Assembly (NCBI GenBank): GCA_031119555.1
Contig: JAVHXQ010000007.1
Location: 1 to 64,000 of the forward strand
From: Candidatus Dactylopiibacterium sp.
GTDB lineage: Bacteria; Pseudomonadota; Gammaproteobacteria; Burkholderiales; Rhodocyclaceae
Length of the DNA: 64,000 nt
Direction of reading: 5' to 3'
A program made the translations under genes and the position numbers. Positions 40,733 through 49,984 of the stretch are shown piece after piece; within the stretch, counting starts at the first letter, position 1, and each line of letters opens with the position of its first letter. The notes under the pieces are model-generated. The model was not told where the DNA came from. It did not search any database and saw only the letters and a program-made list of their open reading frames with translations.

Positions 40733-41482
40733 ATGCCCGACGCACTGTCTTTGAATCGTTTTCGCGTGGTTTTGTCGCACCCGGGCATTCCCGGCAACAT
40801 CGGCGCGGCCGCGCGGGCGCTCAAGACGATGGGGCTTTCGCGGCTCTATCTGGTCAATCCCAAGCATTTCCCCCACCCCGAGGCGGAGTCGCGCGCGTCC
40901 GGCGCGACCGACGTGCTGGCGCAGGCGGTGGTGTGTTCGTCGCTCGACGAGGCCTTGCAGGGCGTGAGCCTGGCCGCGGCGTTCACCGCCCGCCGGCGCG
41001 AACTGGCATTGCCCATGCAGTGGGCGCGCGAGGCCGCCGGCACGCTCGCCGGGGCGGCGTCGGCCGGCGACGAGATCGCCCTCGTGTTCGGCAACGAAAC
41101 CTATGGCCTCTCGAACGACGAGCTCGCGCGCTGCCAGCTGCCCGTCATGATTCCGGCCAATCCCGCCTACAGTTCCCTCAATCTCGGCGCGGCGGTGCAA
41201 CTGATGTGTTACGAACTGCGCATGGCCACGCTCGACCCTGGCTTGGCGCCCGCGAGTTTCGGCGAGCTGGCGACCGTGGATGAGGTCGAGCAGCTGTTCG
41301 GTCATTTCGAGCAGGCCATGACCGCCAGCGGCTTTTTCAATCCTGCCAATCCCAAGCGGCTGATGCCGCGCCTGCGTCGTCTGTTCGGGCGCATCCGTCT
41401 CGAACGCGACGAAGTGAACATCCTGCGCGGCATGCTCAACGCGTTCCAGTTTCCGGAACGCTTCCGGCGCCGAGAAGACTGA
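40733..41482 (+). CDS. trmJ: tRNA (cytidine/uridine-2'-O-)-methyltransferase TrmJ
   Basis: SPOUT motifs [52 protein letters not shown]. Confidence 0.92.
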   Translation: MPDALSLNRFRVVLSHPGIPGNIGAAARALKTMGLSRLYLVNPKHFPHPEAESRASGATDVLAQAVVCSSLDEALQGVSLAAAFTARRRELALPMQWAREAAGTLAGAASAGDEIALVFGNETYGLSNDELARCQLPVMIPANPAYSSLNLGAAVQLMCYELRMATLDPGLAPASFGELATVDEVEQLFGHFEQAMTASGFFNPANPKRLMPRLRRLFGRIRLERDEVNILRGMLNAFQFPERFRRRED

Positions 41483-41593
41483 CCGGCCCCAACCCCCAGA
41501 ACCCGCCAGACGCCGCTTTACGCGACAATGGCCCGGACGCCGGTCCTCTCCGCATTCTTGAGTTTCCTGTTCTCCAGCCCTCTCTTCACAGCC

Positions 41594-42334
41594 ATGTTTG
41601 CCCATCTTCGCGAAGACATCTCCAGCGTTCTACAACGGGACCCCGCCGCCCGAAGCAAGCTGGAGGTGCTGCTGTGTTACCCGGGTGTGCATGCGCTTCT
41701 CCTGCATCGGCTCGCGCACCGTTTCTGGTTGCGCCGCTGCTACCTCGTGGCGCGCTTCATTTCGCATCTCGCGCGCATGCTCACGGGCATAGAGATCCAT
41801 CCCGGAGCGCGTTTCGGCCGTCGGGTGTTCATCGACCACGGCGTCGGCGTGGTGGTGGGCGAGACGGCGGAGATCGGCGACGACTGCACCATCTACCAGG
41901 GCGTCACGCTGGGCGGCACCTCCCTTTACCGGGGCGTGAAACGTCATCCCACGCTGGAAGCTGGCGTGGTGGTGGGCGCGGGCGCCAAGGTGCTGGGCGG
42001 TTTCACGGTGGGCGCCGGCGCCCGCATCGGCTCGAATGCGGTGGTCATCAAGCCGGTGCCCGCGGGCGCGACGGCGGTCGGCAACCCCGCGCACGTGCTG
42101 GAGCCGCGCGGCACCGGCGAGGACAAGCCGGATTTCTCGGCCTATGGCGTCACGCGCAACATGGCCGACCCGGTGAGCAAGGCGCTGCATGCCTTGCTCG
42201 ACCACGCGCACGAGCAGGACCGCCTCATCGCCCAGCTCACCGCGCGCCTGCGCGCCGCGGGGTTGTGCGGAGAGGATGAATGCCGCGCCGGGAAGCCCTT
42301 CGAGATCCAGCTTCCCGACGAAGACGACGAGTGA
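41594..42334 (+). CDS. cysE: Serine O-acetyltransferase
   Basis: [35 protein letters not shown]; left-handed beta-helix [22 protein letters not shown]. Confidence 0.94.
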   Translation: MFAHLREDISSVLQRDPAARSKLEVLLCYPGVHALLLHRLAHRFWLRRCYLVARFISHLARMLTGIEIHPGARFGRRVFIDHGVGVVVGETAEIGDDCTIYQGVTLGGTSLYRGVKRHPTLEAGVVVGAGAKVLGGFTVGAGARIGSNAVVIKPVPAGATAVGNPAHVLEPRGTGEDKPDFSAYGVTRNMADPVSKALHALLDHAHEQDRLIAQLTARLRAAGLCGEDECRAGKPFEIQLPDEDDE

Positions 42335-42365
42335 TGCGCCCGGCCTGAGCGCGCCGGCCGCTCGC

Positions 42366-43223
42366 TCAGGCCGCGCCGGTGGCGCGCGCCTCGGCGGGCA
42401 CGAAGAAACGCCCGGACAAAGTCTCCAGCCCGGTGCTGGCGAGCAGTTCTTCCAGGCGGCGGGCGGAGGCGCGCTTCTTCTGGCCCGTGAAGCTTGCCAC
42501 GATGAGTTCGTTCTTCATCGAGTGTTCCCAGCCGACGAGTTCGGTCACGTTGAGCTGGTAGCCATGCGCTTCGAGCTGCAGACAGCGCAGGACGTTGGTC
42601 AGGTGGCTGCCGAATTCACGCGTGTGGAGCGGGTGGCGCCAGACTTCGGTGAGCGCGCCGTGACCCAGCATCTCGCCCTTGCGACGGCGCAGTTCCGCCG
42701 CCACTTCGGCCTGGCAGCAGGGCACGAGCACGATGTGGCGCGCCTGGCGCGCCAGCGCGAAGCGGATCGCGTCGTCGGTGGCGGTATTGCAGGCGTGCAG
42801 TGCCGTCACCACGTCGATGCGCGCGGGCAGGGCAGTGGAGTCGATGGAATCGGCGACCGACAGGTTCAGGAAGGTCATGCCCCCGAACCCGAGGCGGTCG
42901 GCGAGGGCCCGTGAGCGGGTCACGAGTTCGTCGCGCGTTTCTATGCCCCAGATGCGGCCTTGCGGCGCGGCTTCCTTGAAGAAGAGGTCGTAGAGGATGA
43001 AGCCGAGATACGACTTGCCCGCGCCATGGTCGACCAGCGTGATGTCGGCGTGCTCGCCCAGCACGTCGCGCAGCAAGGGCTCGATGAACTGGAAAAGGTG
43101 ATAGACCTGCTTGAGCTTGCGCCGGCTGTCCTGGTTCATCTTGCCCTCGCGGGTCAGGATGTGCAGCTCCTTGAGCAGTTCGAGGGATTGGCCGGGGCGG
43201 ATGTCGTATGTCTTGGCGTTCAT
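42366..43223 (-). CDS. Class I SAM-dependent methyltransferase (Methyltransf_32-like)
   Basis: LVDHGAGKSYLGFILYDLFF SAM-binding motif; VTALHACNTATDDAI. Confidence 0.75.
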   Translation of the reverse strand: MNAKTYDIRPGQSLELLKELHILTREGKMNQDSRRKLKQVYHLFQFIEPLLRDVLGEHADITLVDHGAGKSYLGFILYDLFFKEAAPQGRIWGIETRDELVTRSRALADRLGFGGMTFLNLSVADSIDSTALPARIDVVTALHACNTATDDAIRFALARQARHIVLVPCCQAEVAAELRRRKGEMLGHGALTEVWRHPLHTREFGSHLTNVLRCLQLEAHGYQLNVTELVGWEHSMKNELIVASFTGQKKRASARRLEELLASTGLETLSGRFFVPAEARATGAA

Positions 43224-43287
43224 GCGTGGCGTCCTGCAAAGGCGGGATTCTGTCACGCGTGGCGCCGCCTGTCAGGGGCGCGGGTTC

Positions 43288-43887
43288 CTAGCGCACGAGG
43301 CTGAAGGCGAGCGCGCCCATGCCCACGCCGATCACGGCGTCCAGCACCCGCCAGGCATTGGGGCGCGCGAACAGCGGCGACAGCCTGCTCGCGCCGAAGC
43401 CCAGCGCCGTGAACCAGGCGAGCGAGGCCGTGATGCACCCCATCCAGAAGATGATGCGCTGGTCGGCCGCGAGGTGGGCACCGATGGAGCCGATGAGGAT
43501 CACCGTGTCCAGGTAGGCATGCGGGTTGAGATAGGTGAAGGCCAGCACCAGCAGCACCGCGCGCGACAGGCTGATGACGTGGCCGCCCTCTTCGACGCGC
43601 AGGGCGCGCTGCTGGAAGGCCGCGCGCAGCGAATTGATGGCGTACCAGAACAGGAAGGCCGCGCCGGCCCAGGTGGCGATGCGCACGGCCTCGGGCCAGC
43701 GGTCCAGGAGCGCGCCCATGCCCGCGATGCCCAGCCCGATCAGCAGGGCGTCCGAGAGGGCGCAGATCAGCACCGTCGGCAGCACGTGCTGGCGCGTGAG
43801 CCCCATCTTGAGGACGTGGGCGTTCTGCGCGCCGATGGCGAGAATGAGACCGCCGCAGACCGTGAATCCCTGGACGAAGCTGTGCAT
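43288..43887 (-). CDS. argO: LysE/ArgO family amino acid exporter
   Basis: MHSFVQGFTVCGGLILAIGAQNAHVLKMGL; divergent from argP. Confidence 0.9.
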   Translation of the reverse strand: MHSFVQGFTVCGGLILAIGAQNAHVLKMGLTRQHVLPTVLICALSDALLIGLGIAGMGALLDRWPEAVRIATWAGAAFLFWYAINSLRAAFQQRALRVEEGGHVISLSRAVLLVLAFTYLNPHAYLDTVILIGSIGAHLAADQRIIFWMGCITASLAWFTALGFGASRLSPLFARPNAWRVLDAVIGVGMGALAFSLVR

Positions 43888-43954
43888 GGTGCCGTTTCCT
43901 GTTGCCGGTTGTCTGCGAAGAGCGCAGGACACGGATTCTGCCGGCCGGCCGGCA

Positions 43955-43972
43955 ATTCAATTAGTATTGAAT
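43955..43972. promoter_or_regulatory. Candidate ArgP operator in the argO-argP intergenic region
   Basis: ATTCAAT-TAGT-ATTGAAT, followed by an overlapping TGAAT-GCAGT-ATTCA. Confidence 0.5.
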
Positions 43973-44001
43973 GCAGTATTCATGTTTGATTAGAGTTGCT
44001 A

Positions 44002-44898
44002 ATGAACATCGACTTCTCCTTGCTTGAGTGCCTGGAAGCCGTGGCCACCGAGGGCAGCTTCGAGAAAGCCGCCGCCGCGCTGGCCATCACCCAGTCGGCG
44101 GTTTCGCAGCGCATCCGGGCGCTGGAGGGGCAGGTGGGTCAGCCGCTGCTGTTCCGCACGCGTCCCGTGCGCCCCACGCCGGCGGCCCAGCCCCTGCTGC
44201 GCTTCACGCGGCAGACCCGGCTGCTGGCGATGGACGTCTGGCCCGAGGTCGCGGCGGCCTCCCGCAGCGGCCATCTGCGCATCGCCGTGAATGCCGACAG
44301 CCTGGGCATCTGGGTCCTGCCCGCGCTGTCGGGCTGGGTCGAGCGCCATCCGGAAGTGATGCTGGAGTTCGTGGTGGATGACCAGACCCACACCCAGGGA
44401 CGTCTGCGCAACGGCGAGGTGATCGGTTCCATCGGTTCGGAAGCGGCGGCGCCCAAGGGTTTCAGCGTGCAGCCGCTGGGCCGCATGCCCTACATCTGCG
44501 TGGCGTCTCCGGCTTTCATGCAGCGTCACTTTCCGTCGGGCATCACGATCGCCGCCGCGCGCCACGCGCCGGCCCTGGTGTTCAACCGGCGTGACGACCT
44601 CCAGGCGGCGCATCTGGCACGCTGCCTGAACTGGGACGAGCCGCGTTTCCCGCACCATTTCGTGCCGGCCTTCGAGGCCTACCTGGAAGCCGCGATCCTG
44701 GGCTACGGCTACGGCATGTCGCCGCTCGCGCAGTGCCGGCAGGCGCTCGCGGACGGCCGCCTCATCAATGTGACGCCCGAGGTCCATGTGTCCGTTCCGC
44801 TCTACTGGCATACCTGGCAGGTGCAGAGCGAGCTGACCCAGAGCCTGGGGCGGGCGTTGATCGCGGGTGCCGCGCAGTGGCTCGATCCCATCGACTGA
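44002..44898 (+). CDS. argP: LysR-type regulator ArgP
   Basis: LLECLEAVATEGSFEKAAAALAITQSAVSQRIRALEGQVGQPLLFRT; ATG at 44002 preferred over track TTG. Confidence 0.9.
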   Translation: MNIDFSLLECLEAVATEGSFEKAAAALAITQSAVSQRIRALEGQVGQPLLFRTRPVRPTPAAQPLLRFTRQTRLLAMDVWPEVAAASRSGHLRIAVNADSLGIWVLPALSGWVERHPEVMLEFVVDDQTHTQGRLRNGEVIGSIGSEAAAPKGFSVQPLGRMPYICVASPAFMQRHFPSGITIAAARHAPALVFNRRDDLQAAHLARCLNWDEPRFPHHFVPAFEAYLEAAILGYGYGMSPLAQCRQALADGRLINVTPEVHVSVPLYWHTWQVQSELTQSLGRALIAGAAQWLDPID

Positions 44899-44917
44899 AG
44901 CCCGCGCCGCTTGCGGT

Positions 44918-44946
44918 TTGCCGCAGACGGCGCGACGGCGTAGAAT
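44918..44946 (+). promoter_or_regulatory. Candidate sigma-70 promoter for the long infA leader
   Basis: TTGCCG-N17-TAGAAT, about 385 bp upstream of infA. Confidence 0.45.
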
Positions 44947-45329
44947 CACGCCGCAATTCTCAGGTCATGCCCTGGCTACCCGGCACACGCCGGGCCCCTC
45001 CGGTGGTTTCTCCTCTTCCTCGCCTGCTGCGCGCCCGTGATGCGGTGCCGCGGTGATCGTGCCGAGCTTCTGTCCGGCGTCCCACGACAGACACTCCGTG
45101 AAGCGGTTCAACGCCAGGGCTCCGACCCATGGCCGGTCACGGCTTCGCGCCGCCCGGCACTCTCCGGCGCGCGACGCCGGACACCCGATGGCTTGCGAAT
45201 CGAAGCGTGCAATGCACCACGAGGCTTCGTCGTCCGCGGACGGAAAGCCTCTCCCATGCCCGGCCGGCAACGTGAGCGCGTCTCGCGGTCCGCAGGGCGG
45301 CTTGTTTCAATCATTCATGGAGATGCCAC

Positions 45330-45578
45330 ATGGCAAAAGAAGAACTCATCGAGATGCAGGGTTCGGTTGTCGAAGTGCTGCCGGATTCGCGTTACCGCGT
45401 CACGCTCGAAAACGGTCACCAGCTGATCGCCTACACCTCGGGCAAGATGCGCAAGCACCACATCCGCATCCTCGCCGGCGACAAGGTTTCGCTGGAAATG
45501 TCGCCCTACGATCTCACCAAGGGCCGTATCACGTTCCGTCACATCGAAGGCCGCACGCCCAACGCCCCGCGCCGCTGA
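45330..45578 (+). CDS. infA: Translation initiation factor IF-1
   Basis: 82 aa; [71 protein letters not shown]. Confidence 0.95.
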   Translation: MAKEELIEMQGSVVEVLPDSRYRVTLENGHQLIAYTSGKMRKHHIRILAGDKVSLEMSPYDLTKGRITFRHIEGRTPNAPRR

Positions 45579-45655
45579 GCCCATCCGGCATCCGGAGCGG
45601 TCGCGCATATAGAATGGCGCCCCCCGCGCAATGCGCCCGCTTCAAGCGTTCCTGA

Positions 45656-48600
45656 ATGTCTGCACCGGTTTTCAACGAACTCGCCGATCTTGTCCTGAGC
45701 CGTGACCGCGCCACGCTGCTGCGTCAGCTGCGCGATCTCAGGCAGCCCGTCCGCACGCTGGCCGACGTGCCGGCACCGCTGCGCGAGCGCGTGGAGCGTT
45801 CGATGGCGGCCCGGCAGGAGCGCGCCGCCAGGCGGCCACGGCCGCAGTTCCCGGCCGAACTGCCCGTCAATCAGCGCCGCGAGGAAATCGCCGCCGCGAT
45901 CCGTGACCATCAGGTGGTGATCGTTTGTGGCGAAACCGGGTCGGGCAAGACCACGCAGCTTCCCAAGATCTGTCTCGAACTCGGGCGCGGCGAAGCCGGC
46001 CTGATCGGCCACACGCAGCCGCGCCGGCTGGCCGCCCGGGCCACGGCCCAGCGCATCGCCGAGGAACTCGGTTGCGAGCCGGGCTCGGCGGTGGGCTTCA
46101 AGGTCCGCTTCACCGACCATACGAGCGCGGCGAGCTACGTCAAGCTCATGACCGACGGCATCCTGCTGGCCGAGACCCAGGGGGATCCGACGCTTGCCGC
46201 CTACGACACGCTGATCATCGACGAGGCGCACGAGCGCAGCCTCAACATCGATTTCCTGCTCGGCTATCTGCGCCAGCTGCTGCCGCGCCGGCCGGACCTG
46301 AAGGTCATCGTGACCTCCGCCACGCTGGACGCGGAGCGTTTCGCCGCGCATTTCGCACGGGACGGCAAGCCCGCGCCCGTGATCGAGGTGTCGGGCCGCC
46401 TGTACCCCATCGAAGTCCGCTACCGCCCGCTCGAGGAAGACGAGCCGGCGCCCGCGCGCGCCGCGGCCGACCGCCGCCTGCAGCGTCGCGACGACCGCCG
46501 TGCGCGCGAGTCGCGCAAGGATCTCTACGAAGCCATCGTCGACGCGGTGGCCGAGCTGCAGCGCGAGGGGCCCGGCGACGTGCTCGTCTTCCTGCCCGGC
46601 GAGCGCGAGATCCGCGAGGCCGCCGACGCGTTGCGCCACGACCATCTGCCCGGCACGGAGATCCTGCCGCTGTACGCGCGCCAGTCGGCCGCCGAGCAGG
46701 CGCGCGTGTTCGGCCGCTCGAACGGGCGCCGCGTGGTGCTGGCGACCAACGTGGCGGAAACCTCGCTGACGGTGCCGGGGATACGCTACGTCGTCGATAC
46801 CGGGCTGGCGCGCGTCAATCGCTATTCCCACCGCAACAAGGTCGAGCTGCTGCAGATCGAGAAGATCGCCCAGAGCGCGGCGCGTCAGCGCGCGGGGCGC
46901 TGCGGGCGCGTGCAGGACGGGGTCTGCATCCGTCTGTACGACGAGGCCGATTTCAACGCGCGCGCCGCGCACACCGACCCCGAGGTGCTGCGCTCGTCGC
47001 TCGCGGGCGTGATCCTGCGCATGAAGTCGCTGCGCCTGGGCAGCGTCGAGGAGTTTCCCTTCCTCGACATGCCGGCCGCGCGCATGATCGCCGACGGCTA
47101 CCAGCTTCTCAACGAACTGGGCGCCGTCGATGACGACAACGCCCTGACGCCCACCGGACGCGAGCTTGCGCGGCTGCCGCTGGACCCGCGCATCGGCCGC
47201 ATGATCCTCGCCGCGCGCGACCGTGGCGCCCTGCGCGAAGTGCTCGTGATCGCCGCGGCGCTGTCGGTGCAGGACCCGCGCGAGCGGCCGCCCGAATCGC
47301 CGGGCACGGCGGACCAGGCGCATGCGCGCTTCCGCCTCGCGCCCGATGAGCGCGGCGAGCCGCGCAGCGAGTTCCTGTGGTACTGGAATCTCTGGCAGGC
47401 GGCCGACGAAATCTGGCGGCACGAAGGTTCCGGCAAGCAGAAGAGCTGGTGCAAGACGCACTTCCTGTCGTGGCTGCGCATGCGCGAGTGGCGCGACATC
47501 CATGCCCAGCTCCACGAACTCTGCGCCGAGCACGGCTGGATTCCCCGCGCCGACAAGTCCGCCGCGCCCGCCGCGAAGCCGGCCGCCGCGAGCGACGAGG
47601 CCATCCACAAATCGCTGCTCGCCGGCCTGCTGGGCAACATCGGGGTGCGCATCGAGGATGCCAGCGGCCCCTGGGTGGGCGCCTTCAACGGGGCGCGCGG
47701 CATCAAGTTCTGGCCGCATCCGGGGTCCTTCATGGCCAAGCGGGTCGGCAAATGGCTCATGGCCGCCGAGCTCATCGACACCTCCAAGCTCTTCGCGCGC
47801 TGCATCGCGCGCATCGAGCCCGAATGGCTGGAGGAGGTCGGAGCGCATCTGCTGCGCAAGAGCGTGTATGAGCCGCACTGGGAGAAATCCCGTGGCGCCG
47901 TGCGCGCCTGGGAACGCTGCGTGCTGCACGGCATCACGCTGTACGCGCGGCGGCCTTGCGGCTACGACAAGGTCGATCCGGCCCTGTGCCGCACGCTGCT
48001 GATCCGCGACGGTCTCGTCGGCGGCGAGATCGACGACGCCGCCGTGCGCCAGATGCCCTTCCTGCAGCACAACCGGCGCCTCGTCGCGGAGATCGAACGG
48101 CTGGAGCAGAAGATGCGCCGCCCCGACCTGCTCGTCGATGAATCCCTCATCGAGGCGTTCTACGACGCGCAGATTCCCGCCGAGGTCACCGACCTGCGCG
48201 CGTTCGAGGCGTGGCGCAAGCAGGCCGAGCGCAAGGCGCCCAGGACGCTCCATCTGGAACGCGACCAGCTGATGCGCCACGAGGCGGCGGGCGTGACCAG
48301 CGACAAGTTTCCGCCCAGCCTCGAGGTCATGGGCCAGCGCCTCAAGCTCAGCTATGTGCACGAGCCGCGCGAGTCGGACGACGGCGTGACGCTGACGGTG
48401 CCGGTCGCGATGCTCAACCAGGTGCCGGCGACGCGCTGCGAATGGCTGGTGCCCGGCATGCTTGAAGAGAAGGTCGGCGCGCTGCTCAAGACCGTGCCCC
48501 AGAAGCATCGTCACCGCCTGCAGCCCATCGGCGAGAGCACGCGCGAATTTCTCGCCGCCGTGGAAGCCGGCGAGTACGCGCCCGAGGAGCCGCTGGTGCG

Positions 48601-49789
48601 CGCGCTGCAGCGCTTCGTGGAGCAGCGCGTGAGCCTGAAGCTCGAACTCGCGAGCTTCCGCGTCGAGAATCTGAATCCGCACTGCTTCATGAATTTCCGC
48701 GTGATCGACGAGCACGGCCGCGTGCTCGACCAGTCGCGCAATCTCGCCGAGCTGCGCACGCAACTGCGCGACCAGGTCAGCGCCGCCTTCCGTGCCGCCC
48801 AGGTCGAAGGGTCGCTGGGCGCCCAGCTCGCGGCGCTGAGCCTGCGCGCCGCCGAGCCCGCCAAGGCTCAGGCCGCGCCCGCCGCCACGGCAGCCAGCGA
48901 AGCCGCGCCGGCCCCGCGCGCCGCGCCGTCCGAAGCGCTCAGCGGCCTGCGCAGCTGGAGTTTCGGCGAGCTGCCCGAACTGCTCGAAGTCAGCCTCAAC
49001 CGGCGCACCCTGATCGGCTTCCCGGCCCTGCACGACGATGGCGACTCGGTGAGCCTGCGTCCCTTCGACACCGAGGAAGAAGCCGCGCGCGTGCATCGCA
49101 AGGGCCTCGTGCGCCTGTTCGCGCTCGCCCTCAAGGAACAGGTGCGCAGCCTCGAGCGCCTGCCCGGCTTGCGCGAACTGGCGCTGCAGTTCCTGAATTT
49201 CGGCTCGGACGCCGATCTCAAGGCCCAGCTCGTCGAGGCCACGCTCGTGCGCTGCTGCCTGCTCGACCCCTTGCCGACCGACGCGCCGGCTTTCGAGCGG
49301 CGCGTGCAGGAAGCGCGCGCACGCGTGAGCCTCGTCGCGCAGGAACTCATGCGCCTGACCGGGGCGCTGCTGGCCGAACACGCCGCGCTGCAGAAGCGCT
49401 TCGCGAATCTCAAGGGCTTCCCCGAGGCGCTGGCCGACCTGCAGGCGCAGGTGGCGCGGCTCATGCCGAAGAATTTCATCGTCGCCTGGCCTTTCGAGCG
49501 GCTCGCCCACTTCACGCGCTATCTGAAGGGCGCGGCGGTGCGCATCGACAAGCTGCGCGCCAACCCCGCGCGCGATGCCCAGCTCCTGGCCGACTGGAAG
49601 GCGCTCGCCGCCCCGTGGGAGCGCGAGCAGCTCGCCAAGCTCAAGGCCGGCGTGGCCGACCCCCAGCTCGAAGAGTTCCGCTGGCTGCTCGAGGAGCTGC
49701 GCGTGGGCCTGTTCGCGCAGGAACTCAAGACCCCCATGCCGGTGAGCGTGAAGCGCCTGCAGAAGATCTGGGACGCCCGCCCGCGCTGA
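45656..49789 (+). CDS. hrpA: ATP-dependent RNA helicase HrpA
   Basis: 1377 aa; VIVCGETGSGKTTQLPKICLELGRG, DEAH motif, QRAGRCGRVQDG. Confidence 0.96.
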   Translation: MSAPVFNELADLVLSRDRATLLRQLRDLRQPVRTLADVPAPLRERVERSMAARQERAARRPRPQFPAELPVNQRREEIAAAIRDHQVVIVCGETGSGKTTQLPKICLELGRGEAGLIGHTQPRRLAARATAQRIAEELGCEPGSAVGFKVRFTDHTSAASYVKLMTDGILLAETQGDPTLAAYDTLIIDEAHERSLNIDFLLGYLRQLLPRRPDLKVIVTSATLDAERFAAHFARDGKPAPVIEVSGRLYPIEVRYRPLEEDEPAPARAAADRRLQRRDDRRARESRKDLYEAIVDAVAELQREGPGDVLVFLPGEREIREAADALRHDHLPGTEILPLYARQSAAEQARVFGRSNGRRVVLATNVAETSLTVPGIRYVVDTGLARVNRYSHRNKVELLQIEKIAQSAARQRAGRCGRVQDGVCIRLYDEADFNARAAHTDPEVLRSSLAGVILRMKSLRLGSVEEFPFLDMPAARMIADGYQLLNELGAVDDDNALTPTGRELARLPLDPRIGRMILAARDRGALREVLVIAAALSVQDPRERPPESPGTADQAHARFRLAPDERGEPRSEFLWYWNLWQAADEIWRHEGSGKQKSWCKTHFLSWLRMREWRDIHAQLHELCAEHGWIPRADKSAAPAAKPAAASDEAIHKSLLAGLLGNIGVRIEDASGPWVGAFNGARGIKFWPHPGSFMAKRVGKWLMAAELIDTSKLFARCIARIEPEWLEEVGAHLLRKSVYEPHWEKSRGAVRAWERCVLHGITLYARRPCGYDKVDPALCRTLLIRDGLVGGEIDDAAVRQMPFLQHNRRLVAEIERLEQKMRRPDLLVDESLIEAFYDAQIPAEVTDLRAFEAWRKQAERKAPRTLHLERDQLMRHEAAGVTSDKFPPSLEVMGQRLKLSYVHEPRESDDGVTLTVPVAMLNQVPATRCEWLVPGMLEEKVGALLKTVPQKHRHRLQPIGESTREFLAAVEAGEYAPEEPLVRALQRFVEQRVSLKLELASFRVENLNPHCFMNFRVIDEHGRVLDQSRNLAELRTQLRDQVSAAFRAAQVEGSLGAQLAALSLRAAEPAKAQAAPAATAASEAAPAPRAAPSEALSGLRSWSFGELPELLEVSLNRRTLIGFPALHDDGDSVSLRPFDTEEEAARVHRKGLVRLFALALKEQVRSLERLPGLRELALQFLNFGSDADLKAQLVEATLVRCCLLDPLPTDAPAFERRVQEARARVSLVAQELMRLTGALLAEHAALQKRFANLKGFPEALADLQAQVARLMPKNFIVAWPFERLAHFTRYLKGAAVRIDKLRANPARDAQLLADWKALAAPWEREQLAKLKAGVADPQLEEFRWLLEELRVGLFAQELKTPMPVSVKRLQKIWDARPR

Positions 49790-49932
49790 ACGGCCGGGGT
49801 GGCGGCAATTCCTGCCGCAGTGGGCGGCGATTGCCGGCGTTGCCGCCCCGGGAGCGGCAATGGCGCGCTGCACTGACTTGATTGTTCTTTCATATCAGTG
49901 CGTTACGAAATTTTTGCGGCTCGCGCGAAAAC

Positions 49933-49948
49933 TGGCATCGGTCTTGCC
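49933..49948 (+). promoter_or_regulatory. Candidate sigma-54 (-24/-12) promoter for flgKL
   Basis: TGGCATCGGTCTTGCC against TGGCACGN4TTGCW; GG and GC separated by 10 bp; 36 bp before the flgK ATG. Confidence 0.5.
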
Positions 49949-49984
49949 ATATGCCCTGCAACCCGAAGCAGGAGCATGCAAGCC

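Noticed and set aside
44946-45329. SRP 4.5S RNA, RNase P RNA or tmRNA in the infA leader
   Set aside because: Diagnostic conserved words (e.g. AGGTCCGGAAGGAAGCAG, GAGGAAAGTCC) are absent.
45539-49873. 1444-aa ORF antisense to hrpA
   Set aside because: High-GC mirror frame; composition biased (H/R/G/Q-rich), no recognisable domain, while hrpA on the plus strand is unambiguous.
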